Assembly: GCF_013373865.1 (NCBI RefSeq)
Contig: NC_050467.1
Span: forward strand, 37,929,132-37,993,131
From: Monomorium pharaonis
Lineage: Eukaryota; Arthropoda; Insecta; Hymenoptera; Formicidae
Length of the DNA stretch: 64,000 nucleotides
Direction of reading: 5' to 3'
Numbering within the stretch: the stretch's first letter is position 1; each line of letters starts with the position of its first letter. The notes beneath the pieces are model-generated. The model made no database searches. It was not told the DNA's origin and was given only the letters and a program-made list of their open reading frames with translations. The translations under genes and the position numbers were made by a program. Below are positions 13,916 through 26,811 of this stretch, one piece after another.

Positions 13916-16900
13916 GTTTGTAATATTTACATTTATCTCGAAATGAGATGTACGTCTATAATATAACATTGATTCCCGCGATTGTTATTTCTCTTAACTG
14001 CACTCTCTCTTAAATTACATTACTATATTTTTCTCTTTTCCTCTCCACAGTTAAAACCGATAAATATTACGTTTGACACACAAACACACACACACACACA
14101 CACAGGGAGAGAGGGAAAGAGGAAAAATAAAATTGCAATGGAATATTTCTTTGTTTAAGAAAAGTTTTAGAATATTTTATCGTTCTAAAATTGAAATAAA
14201 ATAGAAAAAAATCGATTTAGTAGAATAAATTTCACGTCGTCTGCTGTTTCAATATAACACACTATACATTAGCTAATTTTTGTCAATATGTATACGCTCG
14301 TCCACATTTTCATCGCACACATGTATGTTTCGCGCTAGACACGGGGCCGCGTCAAAATATTGATTTTATTCATCCCGATGCTGAATGCTCCATTTTACTG
14401 GAAGTACGTAATGGAAGTAATGAGAGTGTGGTATTTTTGCCGTTGAATACCACACGCCGAAGATACGAACTCTATAATGGGCGACCGCGCGAAAATCTGA
14501 CGGAGCTAAATACAGGGCGCGAACGCCAACCCGTTATTTTCATTAGCACCTCCGCGCTTTTGCGCTCCGGCACATTCCGCCGATTTTGCGAGCGCGCGGT
14601 GGTACACACGCGGTACACAGTGCGAATTTGCAGTGTGCCTCTGACAGGTGGATCATAGAGGCGTGCGCAAATATCGCGCACGTATCGTACGGGCGGCCGG
14701 AAATGCAACGTGCATCCACGATTGCATCGCGCGCGTCAACCTCACATCCCGCTTACATGCGGTTTGTCTGAGCGTAACTTCCGTCAGTCTGCGCCTACAG
14801 GGACATTTGGTATTGTTTATGGTATACCAATTACCGCGCGTTCCACCGTTCGCTACGAACGAATCTTGCTTAGCGGTATACATCCATGTATAGTCGACTA
14901 ACCAATAATCATTCGGCATCGTTCAAACACCAATTATTACACGATGCAACATCTGCATTATTTTATGTTGTATACGCGAATATCGTTTACAAATATATAA
15001 CATAATAGTTCGTTACGTCGATCGAAAGCAGATTTTCGCCACATTTATCCGAGCAACTTAAATATAGCGTATCGCGGTTACGAAGTTTAAAGCTATAAAA
15101 TCAATTTGCAAATTTTCACTCTTGTAAAGTTTTATTCAAAATGTATCCAGATGAAACGTGAAGGAGGAAGAATGTTATTTTTTAAGGAAAGGATAAACAT
15201 GCAATTTTCAATTTAAAAAATAGTAGACCGTTTGAATAAGAAAACGTCGAAAAAGAGGCGAGAGTTTCTTTTTACGATCGAGTCACGGTTGCCAACGTAT
15301 CTTTCGTATCTTCTTTCCCAAACAGATGATAATAATAATCAGAATTTCAAATACACTCGCACCGTTGTCGGTGCATTAAGTCAGCAGTGGCGCGCCATGC
15401 GCGTATTCTCGCAGATTATCGCGCGGCTTTGCGGAAGGCAACTTCCGCTCTTCCGCGTTCTAGGTTGATCAACAATCTCCCGTAAACCAGTTCGACTGCG
15501 GGAGATATGTGCGATGCATGTGTGTATGGGTGTACGTGTGTGTGTGTGTGTGTATCCGACCGCGGTAATAATGTCTGGCGGGTAATGAGTCGCTTATTCG
15601 TGTGTGGGCGCGTACGTGCCGCCCGTCACTCTCGTTGCGCAACAATTGGAGCTCTGGGATCTATCGCGAAGGCCCGATACCGGCCGCCCGTAGGTCATGC
15701 CTCCGCTCCGACAATACATCGCTATTTGGTCATCATCGATGATCGCATTTAAGGGAATCCGCATGCGGAACCGGACCTGCATTAGTGCGATTTGCACGCG
15801 CGCGCTGAGCGAGACGATATATCGGGGCCAATTAAAATCCCCAAATGGTACGAATGGACGTCTCGAAGGGCGAAACATTTTAACATTCTTCTCGTCGAGG
15901 GAGAAACCGATAACCCTCCGGAATATTGAAGAACAAAATTTAGAATGTAAATATTCTTATATATTTATCTTTATGTGGCTTGTGGAAATAAAAAAGAAAG
16001 AGGAAATCTCTCTGATTGGAATCTAGGAAGGAAAACTAACACAGTAAGGTTTCGCCTCGCTTCTTCTATAATGTTTACTCTTCCTCTTCCGGAAGAGTAA
16101 ACATTATAGAATAGACAAATACAAATCGACGCTGATATGTAACGTCTTCGTATTCCTACGGTTGTGCACCGAAGAAATTTGCAGAAGATGAAAGCACACG
16201 TTATACAGTCGCGATCGCAACCGCGAGTGCTGCATCTGAAAAACTTATTTATCTTCGAACGTTGTTTTTTTTTTCTCTCCTCTCCCTTCTCGATCGAGCT
16301 CGGCGACTGCTCGTTGTGTGCAAACGGTGTTAAACAAAACGACGACGAGTGAAAAAGCCGTTCGCGCTTGTATATTTTCGTGCCTTTTTACCTAACTAAT
16401 ATTTAACAAAATTCTCGTTAAATATTTTTATGCGTTTCGCGCGCGCGACGCGCGTTTTATAAATATTTATAGAGCCCAAACAATATGCATCAAACATCGA
16501 ATATGCATCCGAATGAACGGGAATTTTACACGGAGAACGGCGACTCGCCGGGCGGAATCGCTGGCCTGAAAAATTCGCGCGATTCCCCGAAATGGAGGCG
16601 ACTTTGGTGCAATTTCCTTAATGCACGTATAAGCGCTATCGCGGTTCTTATCGCGGGGTGTGTAGCTATATAGAGTAAGCTTGTATAGCGTTACGTCCAT
16701 CGCGCCGTTAATCGATATACGTTGCTGTAACATTACACCTCGGCGCGAGAGAAAGAATAACAGGTAGCCGTGGTATTCTAATGAAAGGCCATTACCAGAA
16801 AATATTGTTCTAATTAGCCAAGTTGCGATTACTAACGCGTTACAAAAAGTTACAGATTCTCTCTCCGCGGCGGAAGAAAGGGTCGATCGATATAAATACT

Positions 16901-19900
16901 CCGTAAATTCGGATTTTATTGGACGTAATGCAATATTGAACGCCGTTTTTCAGGACTTTGGGAATCCAGCACGTTCAATACCGACGATATTAATTTGATT
17001 AAATCCACCTCTATAAAAAGCTACAAATGGAAAAGCTTAAAAATTAAGACGACTCCTTGCATAATTGTGTTAACTTAATTATATCGTCGGATCTTTTTAT
17101 CATTTCTTCTAAGCTCCGCATTCACATGTCGAATTCAGTTAAATATGATATTACATTATTTAGATGTACCTTAAATTTATATTTGTTTTCGAATATCGTA
17201 TTATTTAAATCAGACTTGAACATCAAATTTGATTGTCGATGATAACATTGTAAATTCCTGCCAGAAAAAACAAAGTTAATATTGAAATAGCATTTTTCAA
17301 CCGAGGGAGACAAGGCTACATGAATTCGTCATCTGTCAACCTACGTACGTAATTATGAATCCTGTATGGAAAGAACAGCTTTGCTGAAATATTTAAAAAA
17401 TTTTAGCAGATATAAGTCTGAAAATAATTTGATTAGATATTAAAAATAGTCAATAAAGTTTATTGGAATGCATAATATGGACTGTCGCAAAAAATTTTGA
17501 CATCCTAGCAATCAGTTTGAGAGTCTTAAATAATTGTTTCTATTGATCTAAATGAAGATTACTTAATTGCAAGTTTATATTTAGCTAAACTTTTAGATGT
17601 TCAGCAAAATCATTCTTTCCATGTGTGCAGTCCGCGTAAAATTTGGCACACGCGCCGCTAGTGACGAACACCTCCGTGAAAGGCATGCTTTTGACGTCGT
17701 AAAAACGCGCGACGAAGAAAGGTGACCGATCGATCGGCGTGATTAACAGTGTTATCGCGTGGAATTCGTAACAAGATCCCGAGATCCGACGTACAGGTAG
17801 GCGAGACCGCACGTGTGGCGCGCCCAGCAGAATAAAAATCTGTTGCGGCGATGTACGTCGTGTTTCATGGCCTTTCGAAGTAGCGCAGCGGGTAAAGGTC
17901 GCGACGTTTAAACGCTAATCTCGCGACAGCATGAAATAATGCAGACGTGAGAAACAATGCTGCGCATTGTAATAAATAATTTCCCGCGGTAAAAAGTGAC
18001 ATTATTCTTTTAAAAATGCCTTTACAAAGTTGCATTAAATATGTAGTTGGATACGTTTTAACATACAATAGATTCAGAACAGCCGCATTAAATTAAAAAT
18101 ACTTGTTTTATTAAATAAACTGTTAATGCTAAAGATGAAAGGATATTGCGAAGAAAATACACGGAGCATTTTCTTTTGAAATTTACCTTCAAAATCATGA
18201 TAATCGTTGGGCAATATGTTTCCATGAATTTTATATAATTTTCTCTGATTATTATATCTATCGCAATAAAATATAAAAATAGTTCGATTAAATTTTACTA
18301 AAATTTTATTAAAATTATATTAAAATTCTTTGAAATCCCGTTGTTATATCCCGATTATATCATGATTTTGAAGATAAATTTTGAGAAAAAGTTCTCCTTG
18401 TATACGTTTGAAAACTTAAAAATGCTGTTTATTTGTACCAGATATTGATAAAATAAAAGAGAAATAAATTGCTAAATTTTTTAATTAAATAATGCAATAC
18501 ATATAAATATATGTGTAGGGTAAATGTATGCGTCGAGAAGCTGTAGATGTAAAGCCCCGGAAGAATATTGAATAGTTCCATAGTTTAATGTCATTACGAA
18601 TTTTTCTGAGCGTTGATCCCTTTTGCAAGCCGCCTGTCCTCTTTCAGGAAAGAAAGCTTTCCCCTATCCTTAAATTCCGCTTGATATTGCATGCGGCATG
18701 ATTAAAGCACGACCAAAAATTAAATTTTTTAGAGAAAATTAACAGGTCGTGCAGGAGAATTAATTGACGCGACTATTCGCGACCTCTGCTATTTTCAAAA
18801 TGCTTTCATCTCTCTTTCGGCATATTTTGCGAGGTAACCGGCGATGGACGCGCATCATCCATACACGCCGCAATCGTGCGTATATACGGCAAATTAATAA
18901 ATTAATGAATTGATAGGTAAATTTGATGATAATTCTGCGCGGAGCAATTTATCGGGAAAATTTATCGAGAGAGAGGGAGGCTTAATGAATTCACGATATT
19001 TTTTGATAGCCCACGGACATTGAAAAATATTGTAAAAATGTAAAAATATAACGGTGTTGAAGTTTTACGAAGTACAACGTTATGTTACAAGTGCTAGATT
19101 AAAACGCTTTCGTAACGTTAGAGATACATCTAGGGAAATTTAAAAAAAAAAAAAATATATATATATATATATCAACGAGGTGCAAAGATAGATGCGCGAG
19201 CATTGAGAAATGTTTCGATTTTTGTCACTGAAATTAAACTTCCGATCGACTCCTTGGACGAAAAGGCTCGTGAACACGCAAGGAAGGAGATAAACTCGTA
19301 CTACATAGCCGCATGCGATCCTTTACGTCTATCTCATATGTCAAAGCTCACAGGGGCACTCGTGCGGAATGCGGACCGCGACGAATAGTTTCAGTAGTAT
19401 GCCTATTTGCAAGTCGCGACACGCTCAAGTCCCCCCGTGACGTCAGCCTCGAAACTTTGATTATCTACGCTACCGTGCGTCTCCGATCGATCGGAGTGAG
19501 AGACCGGAGATTCGGCCGCGCGAGGCCACCTCTCGTCCACCGTCCATGTGGAATCAGAAATTAAATGCGCCGGCACACGCGTTCGAGAAATTCGCGCGCT
19601 CAACGCGAGAGATCGGGCTGAAGATAAAAAGCGAGATGACGAGAATGGAAAAGAAAAAAAAAAATATAAGTACTTCGCCTCACGACACAACAAAGGCAGG
19701 CGGTGTTTCGCAAACACGCGCGGATTGGAAGGCAAACGAAATATCGATCACGGAGCAAAAGTTGCCGCGGGATCGAGAGCGCGCGGCCTCAAGGTCGGCA
19801 CACGAGAGGCCGTAAAGTTTATCAGATCACTTTCACCATCGAGAGAGGATTTTAACGAGTGGGGCGCTGGCCAAAACCAAATGAGAAAGACGAGATAATC

Positions 19901-22900
19901 GGCGCGGCGGTCCCGATCCGCCGCGCCACGTTGCGCCGGTATAATTCGTAATCCGGGGACTGAAAGCAACCACCGACACGCCGAATGGGACGGCAATTTA
20001 TGGTATAATCGTTGATTGCACGACTCGATGAATCGTTATTCAAATCCGCGTGACGCAGCGCCGTGGGAGCCCGGCGGACTGGAAATGGGCCCGGGGGACC
20101 GGGAGCACGAGCGGGTATTGATGCCATTTTCCCAATCATTTCACGACCTGTTTATTAATTTTGGCGTCACGAATAATTAGGAATTTAATGCGTATGGCCG
20201 TACCGTCGTCAACACGGAACCTCCAATTCCGTGCGAAAGGAAGAGACATATGTGACTTTACCGGAAAGTCACTTCTGAGAAACTGCGAGGATTTCTTGAG
20301 AGAATTATCTAATCTCCACGTAGATTGACTAATCTTCATGTAGATTTTATATCATACACACAGAAAGATGCATATAGGCATACTGTAAATTACGAATTAA
20401 GGAAATATTACTTATTTTAAATATTTTTGTGTGTCCAAATCTATAATATTCTAAGTTTATTGCAGGCATCAATTCATTCAAAATATATCTTAGATTCTAG
20501 TAATTTTTAATACTTCAATCAAGAATATTAAGTTAAAACAAACGTTCGATTTGCTTATTCTGATTTTTATTCGATAAAATTTTATAATCTTTGAGAAAGT
20601 GCAAACTTTTTTTATTACATGATAATGAATTTTATTAAAACTTTGTGATGATTATATTTTAAGGCCATTATCAAAGAAAATATTCTTTATAAAGTATTCG
20701 TAAAAAATAACTGTTACTTGAAAGAAGAAAAGTAAATTTAGTAATAGTAGATTTCTTAGCAGTAGAATTTACATTTTTCTATATATACGTGTCTCTATAC
20801 TCTACGCTGTACCTTTTTATCCTCCGATTAATTCCGTAGCCGATAATTCCGAGGTGATTTCCATACGCAAATATTTAGAACTATTATGCTAAGACGTAAC
20901 CGTGAAACGGATTATATTCATGCTAAATATATGCATAGTGTGTCTCATCTAATTTTCAGGCCAGTGGTTGGCCTTCTCGCGAACTTTCGATAACCAGTCG
21001 GGCGAGGTTTCATTTTTGCGTGATTCAGAGCTCCGTACAAGATATATTTATTCTTCGTCGAAAGCTGATAATTAGTTTCTCTTGCACTTTGTCAATAAGG
21101 CGTCGTCATCGTATCTAATTTCATGGTAGATAAATCAAAATTAGTTCGTAATTAAAGTTCGTGACACCTTCTGACGGCGACATGAACAGTAATCGTGCCG
21201 ATGAGAATTTCATTAAATCAATTATACGATCACGATGATTTTGTTTTTTTTACGAAATCGACGGCGTTTAATTTTACAAGTTTTGCTCATTATATATCAT
21301 TATTAGATGAGTAAACGTTAAACCGACACTTTAAATTTCGCCCTGGGGAAAATATCGTCAGAATTTGCATTTTTAAATATTTTTATACTAAATCATTTAA
21401 CGATCCGCGACTCGCGTATGATAAAACCATTACTTGTTGCTCGCTAAACTTGCGGAATCGATACCGTACATCCTTTCGCTGATTTAGCGTATTTGATAAA
21501 TCGCGCGCCTCGTATTCGGCTCGCGTCGAATTTCGGAATAAATGAAAATTATGGACGGGCCATTTTTAACAATAACAGGCCGTTTTGCTAGCTAATTAAA
21601 ATTATTGCGTGCAAAGAGCCGGTAACGCGCCGATTTCAGCGGCATATCCGATGTCGTTTCTCTCCCACTCTCGGATTTGCCACCTCCACGCATTGCAGAT
21701 TTTTCTGTATGCAAACGAAGCCACTGCCGAATAATATGCTGGCCCAGCGCGTCCTCATTGAAATTCCACACAGCAATAATCAGCCGATACAGTCGACTAT
21801 TTTACTCCGGCAATCGCATTGTAAGCGTAATAAAGTATGCAAAATTTATCGGCACGGTCGGCGTCCTCACCGTTTTATATGTATGTATATGCCATCCGAT
21901 CACGCGGCATAAATTATTATTACATTTTACAAAATACTGGGTCGCGGGATCAACCACCATTTTATTTATAACACGTAACAACGACGTCTTATCGCGAAAC
22001 TTGCGGGAATTGTATAATGACATGCGAGAGTCCGTATACATGTAAACATTCTTGCGCATAAATATTTATTCGAAGAGATTCTAATTATGCGGAAAGGCCA
22101 AGATAATGGCGAGACAGGGAAAAAAAGGATAGACAAGGTCGATATAAAAAAAAAAAAATAAAAGAATTTGTTAATAATCTCTAATAACGTGATTAAATTC
22201 CGTTCGACTGCATCGCTATTTAAATTACGGTAATAATTACGTAGTAATTACCGATCGTTCGGAGAAATAATTTCACATTATAACGAGAGAGAAGGAAGAA
22301 GGGAGAAAGAGAGAACACAAATACGCCGCTAAATAGACTCGATTATTACGTCCATTCGCGAAATGCCCGATTCCTCGATGCACTGCACGCGGTTCTATCG
22401 ACGACATCCGAAAAGAGTGACACGGATGCGTTACTCTCATTTGTTGTTTGTGATGTACCACCATTCGGCCCTTGACTTGTCGCGCTCGCTGGTGTGCGCG
22501 CGACCCGATTCACGCCAAATCGCAATAAAGCGCTATTGGATCGTTAAAATGAAACGGAACGCAGACAACGGCGGAACGCAATCGTTAAACGTACGACCCG
22601 GTGTACAAGAATCCCGGCCAAAAACTGTTACGCCTATCTTTAATACATAGTGTGCCGATCTTTAACACATACATATATAGTTGCCTGCAACACGATCTTT
22701 TAATATAAACAAAATCTAATTTACGATGAACCCGAAAGATTAAAATAAGCAGCAAATATTCGATAATAATTTAAAAATATGATAGGAGGACAGATTAAAA
22801 ATAAAATAATAAAAAGGATATGATGCGATGTCATAAAAAAGAAATGAGTGGAATAAATATTGGATGAAAATTACATGTGCATCGATTAATACGAGAATAA

Positions 22901-25900
22901 AACAATTTACTGCAAATTAGATATTTGTAGAAATTTTCTCTTTACTTTTTTTTTTCCTTTTTCAAATTGATCATCGTGCAATTCGAATCAATGAGCTCGT
23001 CACTGTACGCTTCATTTCCTAAATCAAAAATCATGGAAGCGCAATTTTGTCGGCCGACGCGATTGCACACAATTCTAATAAGCGCGTCATCCCCAGATAC
23101 TTGACAAGTATTTTTTAAATATCGTGCTTACATCTGCTTTTAATTCATTTAAATTCGTCTATTGCAAGCGCACTTTACAACCGAATCGTTGTTATTGACA
23201 TTTGCAAATATAAAATCAAATAGTCAATTAAAAAATTGTACAAAAACATTTCTAATTGTGTGTCTTTTTTTCCTTTCAGATTATTTCAACAGACTCAGGC
23301 AACGTATCGCGGATATGTTCCTGGACCCGCACAGTATGACGGACTTCAAGATTCCCGAGGGAGCGAACACAACTTCCACGACCAAGGTAAATACTCGACA
23401 GACTCAATTTACACAAATCAGAAATCAGTAATCCATGGAATCAACGGTTTCGCTGCCGTTCATCAAAGCACTGTACGATTAATCGGTAGGATTATCGTGT
23501 CCCCCTTTCTTTCCCAAATTCTGTTTGATGTGCGGCCGCGTGAATTGAATTTCGGCCGGAATCCGCGCGGAGAATCAACGACGTCGATGCGATCGTCCAA
23601 GAGCCAGAGTAAAATAATCCCCGAGCGATACACGCGCGGAGAGGAAGCTCCGCGTCGCGCCGGCTCTGGCCGGACGCGTCGCAGGCAGATAATGCATCGC
23701 CAGCAATTTACGTACACGTGTAAACTGCAGCAACGAGATGACGGCGGCGGGACACTGGAGGCGGAGGCGAATGAAGGAGAAGAGGGGGGGGGGAGAGGAT
23801 CCTCTTAACAATGGTACAGGTAACGCCAAGTGTACGGGGGAGGGTGATCGGATTACCGCATTTCCTGTCGCGTATTGTTACACGCTCGGCTCGGAATCTG
23901 CGCGCCGCCAGATCTCTCCGATATGTAAGTCGCTTAATGCGGTAATGCGACTTGCCGCACAATGCGCGACTAACGGAAGCAGATAACTGCCCGCCGAAAA
24001 GTTTCGCCCGCTGCTCGCTAATTCTACCGGCTCGGACACCGGCGCCGCACGTCGTTCGCACGCAAACGGACGCAGGGAGAAAAAGAGAAAGACGGAAGAG
24101 GGATGAGTCTCGTCTCTTTTGAAACGTTACCAGGCCGTGAGAGAGAAAGAGAGAAATATATCTTTCCTTTTTCTATATCTTTCTCATTAACGTACGATTA
24201 TTATTCGTAATAATCGAGATATTTAATCGCGAGTTCTTCCAATTAAAAAGTATCGATCTCGCTTATGAATAATATCTCTCTGCCATTCAGACGCCGCCGA
24301 GGCATTAAAAGTACAGACGTACGTGAAATGTAAGAACGCATTAAAAACGATGACATGTGAAACTGAAGCGTGATTTGGCATTTTGTTAGAAAAATGTAGA
24401 ATTATTGTGGTATGTACGCGGACTTTCCTCATTGCGCTTTCACACATAGAAAGGTATAGAAAGTTTAATTAAATAGAGCGATTCTAATAATTCATATACC
24501 GAAGCGCGCTTATCTTCTTGTTAATGGGCTAAACCGCCGCATTGTGTATCGCACTGTCATGTACTAAACGCAGTTGAACTCACGCAGAGCGTTGCAAATT
24601 CTTCAATAATGGGGCTTAATTAATTTTGATTATGCGTTTGTCAGTTGTAGAGCTGCAAATTGTTCGATAAACCCGTTTGCGCCCTTGTCTAAACTAGTTC
24701 CTTCGGGTCTACATATGTGCACACATTACGTTATCTTTTCGAAGAACTTTGTTACAACGGTTCAAACTACATTTGAAAATTGATAAGAGATGTTTGGAAA
24801 TTGTTAAATCAATTTGCATTTAAGAAACACTTTTTTTAAAGGATGTTTTACATACACTTTTACCAATATATTACTATTTATATTTCAAACTAGCTATGTC
24901 CTGCCACGCGTTGCTGTGGCTCTATTCTTATGCTACGTTTTTTTCAAATTTTCTTTGCTTTCGTTGTTTAACTTTCAAGAGCCTTGCTTTACTGTTGCTC
25001 TTTTTATTTTATTTTTGAATAAGCATTTATCTATCTTTAATAAATCTAATATTCATTTATTCACGTATTTCTAACTTTTTTTTCTAAAAGCTGCCATGAA
25101 TTTAGAAATCCATTCAAAAGACTGTTTTAAATAAGTTCTTTTTTTTAAATAAAATAAAAGCCATCTTTATTTTTCTTATTACCTTAATTTAAACACAATA
25201 GAAACATTATTCGCCTCTCCTGGTCTCTCCCGATCTCTCCCTGTCTCTCCCGGTCTCTCTCCGTCTCTCCCGGTCTTTTCCCGTCTCTCCCGGTCTCTCC
25301 CCGTCTCTCCCGGTCTTTCCCCGTTTCTCTCCGTCTCTCCCGGTCTCTTCCCGTCTCTCTCGGTCTCTCCTCGTCTCTCCCCGTTTCTCTGCGTCTCTCC
25401 CGGTCTCTCCCCGTCTCTCCCGGTCTCTCCCGGTCTCTCCCCGTCTCTTCCTATCTCTACCCGTCTCTTTCCGTCTCTCCCGGTCTCTCCCCGTTTCTCC
25501 CGGTCTCTCCCCGTCTCTCACGGTCTCTATCCGTCTCTCCCCGTCTCTCTCGGTCTCTTCCCGTCTCTCCCTATCTCTCCCGGTCTCTTACAACTAAGTT
25601 TTACACATCGCAATAAACTTTATATAAATCATCTTCAATATTTAAAGTATTTATATTTAAAAATTCAGATTTTTTTCAATATGTCTTAATTTATTTTTGA
25701 AAAATTTCATACAAAACCCAGTTTACTTTTAAAAAATCTGGATTATAGCGTCAAATTATTTTCTATCGGTCACATTGTAAACAATTTTACACTGACAAGA
25801 ATCAAATGAAAAACGGGACATAAATATAAACAGGTAATAAAAAAATCCGGCAAAAACCAAATGGATCCAGAGGTTTGTTTTTTTATTTTAATAAATTCCT

Positions 25901-26673
25901 TAAAATATTAATTTTTATATTAAAAATTTTTTAATAATATTTCTTTCTTTTCCTTTTATTATTATTAATGTTGAAAAAAATAAATGTTTATAAAATAGAT
26001 AATAAGTATAAAATACTTTCAAGAACCAAACAAGTTTAGATATTTTTTAATTGTTTTTTTAATAGGTTCTCGAAATATTAATAACTCTATTACATGTCCG
26101 CTAAAAAATTACCATGTGTACAGTGAACAATTTAAAAATGAGTTTTTTATTCCCTGAAAATTTAACTTTTTGAATTTAATTTTTATAGGACCCTTCATTT
26201 CCATTAGAGCACATTTTTAATTTTCATTAAAATAATTTTTATTTCTGGTAGAAAATTACTATCAATTCTTTTAAATGCAAAGTAAAACAATCTGTGACTT
26301 TTTTCATTATTTTGAAAATAGATATGATACGTTCTTAACTGAATTCACACGCGTATCTCGAGAGATTGAAGTATCATAGATTACACGTTAATAACTGACT
26401 TCCTTGGTTTAATTGCAGATTATCAATGGTCACGTAGTGACAATCAACGAGACAACTTACACGAAAAACGACGCTCTGGGCGGCACTGCATTCCGCGTTC
26501 GCATAATCGACATAAAGCCGCAGAATGGAACCGATAATTCGACCGTTGAAGTCAACGTACAGCAGTCAACGTTGCCGCCGTCAACGGTGAAGCCGGAGCC
26601 GAGCGAAAGCCGCGAAACTGTTGAGGACTTCAACAACGAGGTATCGCCAAATACAGAGACCCTGACCGCCTAA
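13841..26673 (+). CDS. Icarapin-like secreted protein (venom-allergen family), 5' exon(s) missing
   Basis: Three exons join in phase: 13841-13915, 23280-23386 and 26419-26673 (stop included). The first ends with one base of a codon completed by the second as Asp; the second ends on a whole codon. The residues KIPEGANTTSTTK at the end of exon 2 and HVVTINETTYT at the start of exon 3 are the conserved core of icarapin, a secreted hymenopteran protein known as bee venom allergen Api m 10. I also see an acidic Asp/Glu/Gly/Tyr segment in the first visible exon, several N-x-S/T sequons (ANTT, INET, NGT, NST), and a Ser/Thr/Pro/Glu-rich tail ending in VEDFNNE...LTA, as the family has. No signal peptide is present in these exons, so at least one 5' exon is missing. 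It must end one base into a codon. The molecular function of icarapin is not established, and expression outside the venom gland is possible. Recognition of the family is confident; the 5' structure is not. Confidence 0.88.
14081..14104 (+). repeat. (CA)n microsatellite
   Basis: ACACAC run followed by a GGGAGAGAGGG purine stretch. Confidence 0.85.
15531..15553 (+). repeat. (TG)n microsatellite
   Basis: GTGTGTGTG run within a CpG-rich patch. Confidence 0.8.
16064..16111. repeat. Perfect 21-bp inverted repeat with 6-nt loop
   Basis: The arms 16064-16084 and 16091-16111 are exact reverse complements (TTCTATAATGTTTACTCTTCC and its complement, read outward), with a six-base loop TCTTCC. It may be a MITE remnant or a transcribed hairpin within the intron. 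Confidence 0.85.
23280..23386 (+). CDS. Icarapin-like gene, middle exon
   Basis: The acceptor tract TTTTTTTCCTTTCAG and the donor ACCAAG|GTAAAT bound 107 nt reading FNRLRQRIADMFLD, then the family-diagnostic KIPEGANTTSTTK. Longer open frames across this exon run into intron and are artefacts. Confidence 0.9.
23387..26418 (+). other. 3.0-kb intron of the icarapin-like gene
   Basis: Contains a CpG-rich patch just after exon 2 (23.5-24.1 kb) and the second decamer minisatellite (24.89-25.59 kb). The rest is AT-rich and I see no further exon. Confidence 0.6.
24889..25591 (-). repeat. Second copy of the decamer-minisatellite element, inverted
   Basis: It opens with CTAGCTATGTCCTGCCACGCG, the reverse complement of the end of the 3.19-kb element. 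After about 300 bp it runs into roughly 380 bp (25210-25591) of CTCTCCCGGT / CTCTCCCCGT decamers. These are the complement of the units at 3.4-3.65 kb. The open frame across it (Arg-Asp-Gly-Glu repeats on the minus strand) is an artefact. Confidence 0.7.
26419..26673 (+). CDS. Icarapin-like gene, last exon
   Basis: The acceptor TTTAATTGCAG precedes a phase-0 frame of 84 codons plus a TAA stop. It begins IINGHVVTINETTYT and includes FRVRIIDIKPQN, a beta-rich conserved stretch of icarapins, followed by a Pro/Ser/Thr/Glu-rich tail. A polyadenylation signal lies about 130 bp after the stop. Confidence 0.92.
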   Translation: MINGHVVTINETTYTKNDALGGTAFRVRIIDIKPQNGTDNSTVEVNVQQSTLPPSTVKPEPSESRETVEDFNNEVSPNTETLTA

Positions 26674-26805
26674 AGGACGATCAGTTTACTCTCGGGACGT
26701 GTCGAAGATCCAGCGACGTCCAGGTGGATTTCGAGGGAGAGAAGAAACAATCTTTATTACGTGGCTGTAGTAGAGTAATTTCGGTGCGAGTACGCATCGC
26801 GTTAA

Positions 26806-26811
26806 AATAAA
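26806..26811 (+). terminator. Probable polyadenylation signal of icarapin-like gene
   Basis: This is an AATAAA hexamer 133 bp downstream of the stop codon, followed by an AT-rich TATATA-type stretch. It is the first canonical signal after the CDS. Confidence 0.6.

Larger units (their letters stand above)
13916..23279 (+). other. 9.4-kb intron of the icarapin-like gene
   Basis: No coding exon is recognised inside. It holds a (CA)n tract near 14081, a (TG)n tract near 15531, a perfect hairpin at 16064, an AT run near 19155, and CpG-rich patches around 14.4-14.9, 15.4-15.9, 19.4-20.1 and 22.3-22.6 kb. Those patches generate overlapping spurious open frames on both strands. Confidence 0.6.

Noticed and set aside
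23236..23808. 190-codon frame over the middle icarapin-like exon
   Set aside because: It is in a different frame from the conserved exon and runs through the donor into CpG-rich intron.
25207..25521. 104-codon minus-strand frame of Arg-Asp-Gly-Glu repeats
   Set aside because: It is the translation of the second decamer minisatellite.
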